From Ciceribacter lividus (lineage in GTDB: Bacteria; Pseudomonadota; Alphaproteobacteria; Rhizobiales; Rhizobiaceae), in contig NZ_QPIX01000003.1 of NCBI RefSeq assembly GCF_003337715.1, forward strand, positions 226,051 through 290,050: DNA of 64,000 nt, in the 5' to 3' direction. How positions within the stretch are numbered: position 1 is the first letter of the stretch; the number at the start of each line of letters is the position of its first letter. Below are positions 58,846-64,000 of the stretch, one piece after another. The notes beneath the pieces were generated by a model that saw nothing but the letters and a program-made list of their open reading frames with translations, was not told the DNA's origin and did no database searches. Made by a program: the position numbers and the translations under genes.

Positions 58846-61800
58846 TCAGTTCGCCAGCACGCGCGGCGAAGGGAAGATGATCTCGACGAGCGTGCCCTCG
58901 TTCGGTGCCGAGTGGATCGCGAAGCTCGCCCGGTTGGCGTCGACCATTGCCTTGGTCAGCGGCAGGCCGAGCCCGGTTCCGTCGCTGCGGCCGCGCCCAC
59001 CCGCGGCGACCTGCCGGAACGGCTTCATCGCCATCTCGAGTTCGGTGCGCGACATACCGATGCCGGTGTCGCGGATGCGCAGGACGACGCTGCCGTTGCT
59101 CTCGTAGGAGGTCGACACGATGATCTGTCCGCCCGACGGGGTGAATCGGATGGCGTTCGCCAGGATGTTGAGCACGATCTGCTTGATCGAGCGAAGGTCG
59201 GCGACCACGTTCGGCACCGACTGCGACAGGGCCGTGCGGATGATCACGCGCTGCGTGTTCGCCTGCGGCTGAACAAGCGAAACGGCAGACGCAACGGCTT
59301 CGTTCAGGCCGACGGCCTCGAAGTCGAGTTCCATTTCGCCCGCTTCGATCTTGGAGATGTCGAGGAGGTCATTGACGATGTCGAGCACGTGGCGGCCGGA
59401 GCGAACGATGTCGTTGGCGTATTCGGTATAGCGCGGGTGGCCGATCGGGCCGAAGCGCTCACCGGCCATCATGTCGGCGAAGCCGATGATGGCGTTGAGC
59501 GGCGTGCGAATTTCGTGGCTGACGCGTGCTAGGAAGTCGCTCTTGTGGGTATTGGCGGTTTCGGCGGCGCGCTTGGCGTTGCGCAGCTCCTCCTCGGTCC
59601 GCTTCCATTGCGTGATGTCGCGGATGACGGCGCAATAGCCGTTCGAAGCGGCGAGCTTGCCGATGGTCATGAACAGCGGCAGGAACCCGCCGGACGCCTC
59701 GCGGCCGATCACCTCGCGCCCGTCGTTCAGCACGCTTGCGACGCCGTGGCCGGCAAGACCCGCCAGATAGTCGAGAACCGCCTTCTGGCTCTCATGGGCG
59801 AAGAGCATCACGAAGGGTTTGCCTCGGGTCTCCGCCTCGTCGAAGTTGAAGAGGGCGCTTGCCGCACGGTTCATCGAGCGGACGTCGCCCTCGGGCCCGA
59901 GCACGACGACGCCGTCGGTCGCCGTTTCGAGTATGGCGCGCAGTTCCTCGATTTCCGCCTTCAGCGCATGGTTCTCGTCGGCGGGTTTCGGCACCGGCTC
60001 GACGACGGTGAGCTGGACAGGGGGCCGTGCTGCCTTCACCGGAGCTTCGGTGGGGATGAGAGCAAGCAGGAGCGCACTCGACTGTTCCCACCGCACCGAT
60101 TGCAGGCGCGCGGTGACCGGCACCAACTGGTCGTCGGCGCGCACCACCACCATGCCGCTTGCCTGCTCGGCGGCACCTTCCAGCTCCTGGCGCTGAAGCA
60201 GCGCGTCGAGGCCGCCGGCCTCCGCCAGAGCGTCCAGAGAGCCGTAGCCGGTGAGGTTCAGGAATTCGGGATTGGCGTGAATCAGCCGGTCGCCGACATG
60301 GACGAGCAGTGCCACCGGCATCAGGTCGATGACGTCGGGCGAAAGCCCGATGTCGCGTCGGCTGCGCGGCAAGGCGGTAGATGCAGTCGGCGAGAGTTCC
60401 TTCGCCGGCTGAGCCGGGGTGGATTCAGCGGGCATCTCCGTGACAGCCGCGGTCTTCTCTTCCGTTTCCGCCACCGGGGCTTCCGGCTCGGGCTGACCGG
60501 GCTCGGCGACTGGCGGCTCCGCAGCGCCGTCGCGTGTTTCTTCCTGTTGTGGCGCTCCCGCACCGATCAGCCCGCTCGCCTCGAGCCGACGGGCGATTTC
60601 GCGGAAGGCCGCTTGCTCGACCGGGGTGAGGCCGTCGCGGCCGCGCGCACGTCGTTCTTCGATCTGCACCACCTTGTCGGAATGCCGCTTGCCGGGCGTT
60701 TCGGAGATGAGAAGCGCCGGCGGCTCGCTTTCCGGACGTGGCCGTTCCTCTTGTTCTGCTGCGGTTTCTGCCGGGACGGAGGTCTGCGACGGCTCCGCTG
60801 CTGCGGCTTCAGGGGGCTCTGCGGCGGGCTCTCCGTCCGCCGGCGAGACGTCTTCGGAGGGCGCCCCGAGCGCCAGACCGGTGCCGGCGGCGTCGACGGT
60901 GGCGTCTGCCAGTCGCACGATGCCGAAGCCGCGGAAACCGTCGAAATCGCGGTTGCGGTCATAGGTCGGGAGCGCAGCGAGGTCGACGGGCACACGCAAG
61001 GTCGTGCCCTCCACCGGCCAGAAAACGGTGCGCCCGGACCATGTGTCGCGACGCTTCAGGAGGTCGGCGATCTTTCCCTCCGGATCGAGGTTGAACGTCT
61101 GCGCGACCTCGACGAAGGTCCGTCCTTCGATGGCCGCCGAATGCGGCCCGACGGCTTCGGCAAACTCCTTCGAGACTTCGCTGAAACGACCTTCGGCGTC
61201 GATCTTCCAGACGAAGCGCGAGGCCCGGCTGCTCGGACGATAGGCGAAGTCACGGTCCGATGTTGCCCCCGTCGTGGAGACCTCCGGTTCGGAAACGGCA
61301 GGCGCTTCAGCCGGCATCGGCAATTCCGCCTTTTGCCGCGGCTCTTCCTCCTCGATCGCCGCCTCGGCGGCTGTCGTGGTCTGCTCGGTCGGAAATTCCG
61401 GCGTCGCAGCGACAGCAGGGGCAGTCTCCTCCACTGCGACCTCTTTCGTCTCTGTCGTTTCGGCTTCGGGCGTCAGGACCTCGGGCGGCGTCTCGATCTC
61501 CTCGATATCGCCGATCGCGTCCACGACCGCGCCGTAATCGGCGGCGGCATCCTCGACCTGCGGCTCCTCGGGCGCTGCCACTTCGGCGGCCGGCTCTTCA
61601 AAGCCGCCGCTCGGATCGAGATTGCCGAGGATCGTCTCCACCGCGAAGAGGAGGTATAGCGCCGGCTCATCGGCGACCTTGCCGATTGCTGCCGGCAGAT
61701 AGCCGCGGCCGGTCGGGATCGGTCGCTTCACCAGCCGGTCACGGTCGGCATCGACGAGTGCCACCAAGGTGCGCGCCGTCTGGGGTGTGATCGACAGGCC

Positions 61801-62292
61801 GGAAAAGGCGGGCGAGGCGGCAATGATCCGGCCGTCGGCGGCAAGCATCGCCATATGCGTGTCCGGATCGTCGAGCCCGGTCAGCATCTCGCTTGCGCAT
61901 TCGTCGACACTCGGTCGTCGGCCTGTCGGCGGTATTGCGAGCAGCACCACCGGCTCGCCCGAGCGGATCTCGACCATTTCGGCCGTTGCCTGAACGGGGA
62001 CGCGCTGAAAACCCTGGGTCAGCCGGAGAAGCAGCGAACGCTGGTCGCCGACCTTCTGCAGCTGCCGCGCGGTCGATTCGATCTGGCGGAAGGCGAGGTC
62101 GCCGCGGTCGGGCCCCTGGTCGAGGAAATCGTAGATCGAACCGTTGCCGAAGAAGCGCGCGCCCGCACCGTTCGCCCAGAGCACCTGCTCGAGCCCGGCG
62201 GAAAACAGCACCAGGGCCTCGCCGCGCGCAAAGCGCCCGCGGACACTCTCGTGCACGGCGACGTCGATGAACGGGTACTGCTGAACAGGCAT
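58846..62292 (-). CDS. cbrA: PAS-domain sensor histidine kinase, CbrA / PdhS type
   Basis: A 1148-residue kinase without an obvious membrane helix. PAS-like segments lie at about 355-480 (FVWKIDAEGRFSEVSKEFAEAVG), 650-720 (LMPVALLVHVGDRLIHANPEF) and 775-890 (ILETATDGVVVLGPEGDVRSM), linked by acidic Pro/Glu-rich stretches. The HisKA domain (His about 925 in FLARVSHEIRTPLNAIIGF) with RFGPIGHPRYTEYANDI and HVLDIVNDLLDISKIEAGE is typical of PleC/DivJ/PdhS; the ATPase has NILANAIRFTP, DTGIGMS and GTGLGLPL. Its place between acetoacetyl-CoA synthetase and the phasin matches S. meliloti cbrA, whose product acts on DivK-CtrA. A CtrA-type box lies 39 bp upstream. Confidence 0.88.
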   Translation of the reverse strand: MPVQQYPFIDVAVHESVRGRFARGEALVLFSAGLEQVLWANGAGARFFGNGSIYDFLDQGPDRGDLAFRQIESTARQLQKVGDQRSLLLRLTQGFQRVPVQATAEMVEIRSGEPVVLLAIPPTGRRPSVDECASEMLTGLDDPDTHMAMLAADGRIIAASPAFSGLSITPQTARTLVALVDADRDRLVKRPIPTGRGYLPAAIGKVADEPALYLLFAVETILGNLDPSGGFEEPAAEVAAPEEPQVEDAAADYGAVVDAIGDIEEIETPPEVLTPEAETTETKEVAVEETAPAVAATPEFPTEQTTTAAEAAIEEEEPRQKAELPMPAEAPAVSEPEVSTTGATSDRDFAYRPSSRASRFVWKIDAEGRFSEVSKEFAEAVGPHSAAIEGRTFVEVAQTFNLDPEGKIADLLKRRDTWSGRTVFWPVEGTTLRVPVDLAALPTYDRNRDFDGFRGFGIVRLADATVDAAGTGLALGAPSEDVSPADGEPAAEPPEAAAAEPSQTSVPAETAAEQEERPRPESEPPALLISETPGKRHSDKVVQIEERRARGRDGLTPVEQAAFREIARRLEASGLIGAGAPQQEETRDGAAEPPVAEPGQPEPEAPVAETEEKTAAVTEMPAESTPAQPAKELSPTASTALPRSRRDIGLSPDVIDLMPVALLVHVGDRLIHANPEFLNLTGYGSLDALAEAGGLDALLQRQELEGAAEQASGMVVVRADDQLVPVTARLQSVRWEQSSALLLALIPTEAPVKAARPPVQLTVVEPVPKPADENHALKAEIEELRAILETATDGVVVLGPEGDVRSMNRAASALFNFDEAETRGKPFVMLFAHESQKAVLDYLAGLAGHGVASVLNDGREVIGREASGGFLPLFMTIGKLAASNGYCAVIRDITQWKRTEEELRNAKRAAETANTHKSDFLARVSHEIRTPLNAIIGFADMMAGERFGPIGHPRYTEYANDIVRSGRHVLDIVNDLLDISKIEAGEMELDFEAVGLNEAVASAVSLVQPQANTQRVIIRTALSQSVPNVVADLRSIKQIVLNILANAIRFTPSGGQIIVSTSYESNGSVVLRIRDTGIGMSRTELEMAMKPFRQVAAGGRGRSDGTGLGLPLTKAMVDANRASFAIHSAPNEGTLVEIIFPSPRVLAN

Positions 62293-62330
62293 GATAGACC
62301 CAAATTAGCAACCGCCGCGTTATTCGGCAA

Positions 62331-62345
62331 TTAACAGATTCTTAA
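62331..62345 (-). promoter_or_regulatory. CtrA-type box upstream of the CbrA-type kinase
   Basis: A perfect TTAA-N7-TTAA lies 39 bp before the kinase start in the divergent kinase/phasin region. A 12-bp palindrome ACGGTTAACCGT (62396-62407) lies further up. Confidence 0.55.
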
Positions 62346-62414
62346 TATCTCCGGGTGCCGCGAGGGTCCAGCACGGCACAGGGCTTTCGGAAAACACGGT
62401 TAACCGTTCCGACA

Positions 62415-62445
62415 ATTGTGCGGCGCACAATAATGTTGCAATGCA
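62415..62445 (+). promoter_or_regulatory. Tandem TGC-N3-GCA sites before the phasin (PhaR-type operator)
   Basis: TGC-N3-GCA occurs at 62419-62427, inside a 17-bp perfect palindrome ATTGTGCG-G-CGCACAAT (62415-62431), and again at 62437-62445. PhaR-family regulators of PHB genes bind TGC-rich palindromes of this kind. A TATATAAGG sequence follows at about 62460. Confidence 0.55.
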
Positions 62446-62520
62446 CAAGAAGAGGTGCTATATAAGGATCATCCAATCCATTCGGGCGCCTTAAACGTCC
62501 CAACACAGGAGTGCATCGAA

Positions 62521-62970
62521 ATGGCAAATGCAAACAAGAGCGACGTCTTCTCCTTCTCGGCTTTCGACCCGTCGAAGTTCACCGAGACCTTCCGCGACTT
62601 CGCCGAAAAGGGTGCTGCGCAGTCGAAGGACGCCTACGCCAAGATGAAGACTGCCGCCGAGGAAGCCAGCAAGACCGTCGAGAACACGATGCAGACCGCC
62701 CAGGCCGGCACTGTCGAACTCGGCCTCAAGGCCATCGAAGCCCTGCGGACCAATGCCGACATGTCGCTTTCCCATATGGAAGCGCTGCTCGGCGTGAAGT
62801 CGGTTGCCGAACTCGTCGAACTCCAGACCGCCTTCCTGCGCAAGCAGGCCGAGGTGACGGTCGAGCAGGCGAAGGCCATGCAGGAAGCCGCCAAGAAGGT
62901 TGCCGAGACTGTTACCAAGCAGGGCAAGGAAGCCGCCGACAAGGCCATGTCCTCGCTGAAGGTCGCCTGA
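62521..62970 (+). CDS. phaP: Phasin
   Basis: A 149-residue, amphipathic-helical phasin that coats polyhydroxybutyrate granules. Typical Phasin_2 features: an N-terminal aromatic/Ser stretch (FSFSAFDPSKFTETFRDFAEKG), Ala/Lys-rich helices and the ALLGVKSVAELVELQTAFLRKQAE segment, ending in an Ala/Lys tail. The start at 62521 follows AGGAGTGCATCGAA; the frame above is open but non-phasin. Divergent from the kinase, with a terminator immediately downstream. Confidence 0.93.
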   Translation: MANANKSDVFSFSAFDPSKFTETFRDFAEKGAAQSKDAYAKMKTAAEEASKTVENTMQTAQAGTVELGLKAIEALRTNADMSLSHMEALLGVKSVAELVELQTAFLRKQAEVTVEQAKAMQEAAKKVAETVTKQGKEAADKAMSSLKVA

Positions 62971-63003
62971 TCCGGGGCAATCCGCATCATTGAAATGAAA
63001 GGG

Positions 63004-63029
63004 CCGGGGCTTTGCTCCGGTCTTTTTTT
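63004..63029 (+). terminator. Rho-independent terminator of the phasin gene
   Basis: CCGGGGC (63004-63010) pairs with GCTCCGG (63014-63020) over a TTT loop with one G-T pair, followed by TCTTTTTTT. Confidence 0.9.
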
Positions 63030-63106
63030 GTCCATGTCGAAAAGGGCTTGAAAAAAACGCCGAGTGCTCGTATGTGACCCCCTACAGCGTCCTGGGCGCT
63101 GTTTGT

Positions 63107-63183
63107 GCGGTTGTAGCTCAGTTGGTTAGAGCGCAGGTTTGTGGCACCTGAGGTCGTAGGTTCGATTCCCACCAACCGTACCA
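63107..63183 (+). tRNA. tRNA-His (anticodon GTG)
   Basis: A complete cloverleaf with a genomically encoded CCA (63181-63183). The anticodon GTG is at 63141-63143 in a 7-nt loop closed by CAGGT/ACCTG. The acceptor stem begins G1 and pairs with U72, and the discriminator is A73; the G-1/C73 pair of ordinary bacterial tRNA-His is absent, which is the known alphaproteobacterial variant. One A-C mismatch occurs in the T-stem (GTAGG with CCCAC). Confidence 0.96.
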
Positions 63184-63270
63184 TTTTCTCTCTTTGAGAA
63201 TTCCCCCGAAACATTGCCTTTTCCATTGGTCGTCGCCGCTTCGAGCAGTCGGCCGTCCTGTCCCTGCCGA

Positions 63271-63714
63271 CTACTCTTCGACGCCGAGGAGCGACAACGT
63301 GCGCGGATCGGGACTGCCGTAGAAGTGCCGGAGCGCCTCGCCGAAGGGGTGGTCGGCAGCATCCGCCGCGAGGAAGAGCGTCAGGCACGAACGGAACTTG
63401 ACGTCGTCCGGCGAGCCTAAGATCGCGTTCGCGCTCCGCTCAGGGTGCGAGAGAACGGCTTCGACGCATTCGCTCAGCCGCGGTCCGAGGAGTGGATGGG
63501 CGAGATAGGCGCGGGCTTCGCCGAGCGAGGCGATGCCGTAATATTGCGCCATCGGCGAGTGGCCTAGGCCGGAAAGTTGCGGAAAGACGAACCACATCCA
63601 GTGTGTCCGTTTGCGGCCCTCGCGCAGTTCCCGAAGGACGTCGGCATAGACCGGCGCCTGCGCCTCGATGAAACGTTCGAGATCAAGGTCATCTCCGTCG
63701 TCGTGTCCTGCCAT
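63271..63714 (-). CDS. DUF1810-family protein
   Basis: A 147-residue cytoplasmic protein. The family pattern is clear: LERFIEAQAPVYADVLRELREGRKRTHWMWFVFPQLSGLG, AQYYGIASLGEARAYLAHPLLGPRL and a C-terminal ADHPFGEALRHFYGSPDPRTLSLLG. Function of DUF1810 is not established. It is convergent with the tRNA-His gene. Start preceded by GAGGG. Confidence 0.88.
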   Translation of the reverse strand: MAGHDDGDDLDLERFIEAQAPVYADVLRELREGRKRTHWMWFVFPQLSGLGHSPMAQYYGIASLGEARAYLAHPLLGPRLSECVEAVLSHPERSANAILGSPDDVKFRSCLTLFLAADAADHPFGEALRHFYGSPDPRTLSLLGVEE

Positions 63715-64000
63715 GGCACCCTCCCTGGATCAGGCTCAATCTGGTGTCCTGCCTGCATCTGCAACCATGCCGGGCGAGGCCCACATTGTCCCCAGTTTTC
63801 GCCCAGGCGTGCAGGATTGCAACAGGTAGCGTTCTGCCCATTTTTTGCCCGAAAATGTCGTGATCTTTCGTGTTCGGGGCGAGGCAGGCGTTCGGGAGGC
63901 ACCTGCCGCCGCACAATTCCCGCCGTGACTTTGTCGTCCGAATCGGATGAGAGAGCGCGCTCCAATAAGAAGCATGAGGGAGGAGCCCTTGGACATCTCG
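63715..64000. other. Right-end stretch without a clear gene
   Basis: 286 bases upstream of the DUF1810 gene. An ATG at 63974 opens a + frame to the window edge (MREEPLDIS), which could be the start of a further gene; nothing else is supported. The minus-strand open frame here (63736-63996) lacks a coding signal. Confidence 0.4.

Noticed and set aside
57358-61659. Two long plus-strand frames (724 and 704 codons) opposite the ABC permease and the kinase
   Set aside because: Antisense to well-supported genes with recognised domains; no motif or ribosome site.
63736-63996. An 86-codon minus-strand frame at the right edge
   Set aside because: No ribosome site, no family resemblance, composition unlike neighbouring genes.

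Overview
The window is high-GC alphaproteobacterial DNA that reads as a Sinorhizobium/Ensifer-type chromosome. The evidence is a rhizobial flagellar regulon (several short flagellins, MotC, FlaF/FlbT, Rem), the aglREFGAK alpha-glucoside locus, a zwf-pgl-edd operon, a CbrA/PdhS-type kinase next to a phasin, and a tRNA-His with the G1:U72/A73 identity elements of the alphaproteobacterial clade. No insertion sequence, prophage, CRISPR array or defence island was seen; this is core chromosome.

Layout. (1) 1-18273: flagellar and motility block, all on +: two flagellins (the first cut by the window edge), a FliH-like protein, motB, motC, fliK, a lytic transglycosylase, the regulator rem, flgE, flgK, flgL, flaF, flbT, flgD, fliQ, flhA, fliR, then FliJ-like, FlgJ rod-domain, FlgN-like and FliL-like small proteins. 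(2) 18531-20368: a WecG/TagA-type glycosyltransferase and folD. (3) 20395-28370: aglR and the divergent aglEFGAK operon. (4) 28505-32844: a PilZ-like protein, a membrane-anchored DUF2778 (L,D-transpeptidase-like) protein, and an AraC regulator divergent from an MFS exporter. (5) 32926-37047: edd, pgl and zwf on the minus strand. (6) 37148-45739: a gamma-glutamylputrescine-type oxidase and synthetase pair, a BaiN/HI0933 flavoprotein, small unknowns, a LysR regulator, a large McpZ-like chemoreceptor and a small conserved protein. (7) 45888-48839: isocitrate lyase divergent from a RamB/ScfR-type regulator. (8) 48986-53074: potFGHI polyamine transporter. (9) 53084-64000: AsmA-like protein, acetoacetyl-CoA synthetase, a fused ABC permease, the CbrA-type kinase, a phasin, tRNA-His and a DUF1810 protein.

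How the genes connect. Alpha-glucosides imported and cleaved by Agl proteins yield glucose that the Zwf-Pgl-Edd steps can take into the Entner-Doudoroff route. Putrescine imported by Pot could be glutamylated and oxidised by the PuuA/PuuB-like pair. Acetoacetyl-CoA synthetase, phasin and isocitrate lyase belong to PHB/acetyl-CoA metabolism. The most interesting structure is regulatory: perfect TTAA-N7-TTAA (CtrA-type) boxes occur in front of a flagellin (twice in tandem), in front of rem, and in front of the CbrA-type kinase. This suggests one cell-cycle circuit linking the kinase, CtrA and motility. Function calls rest on motif recognition by eye; no database search was run.
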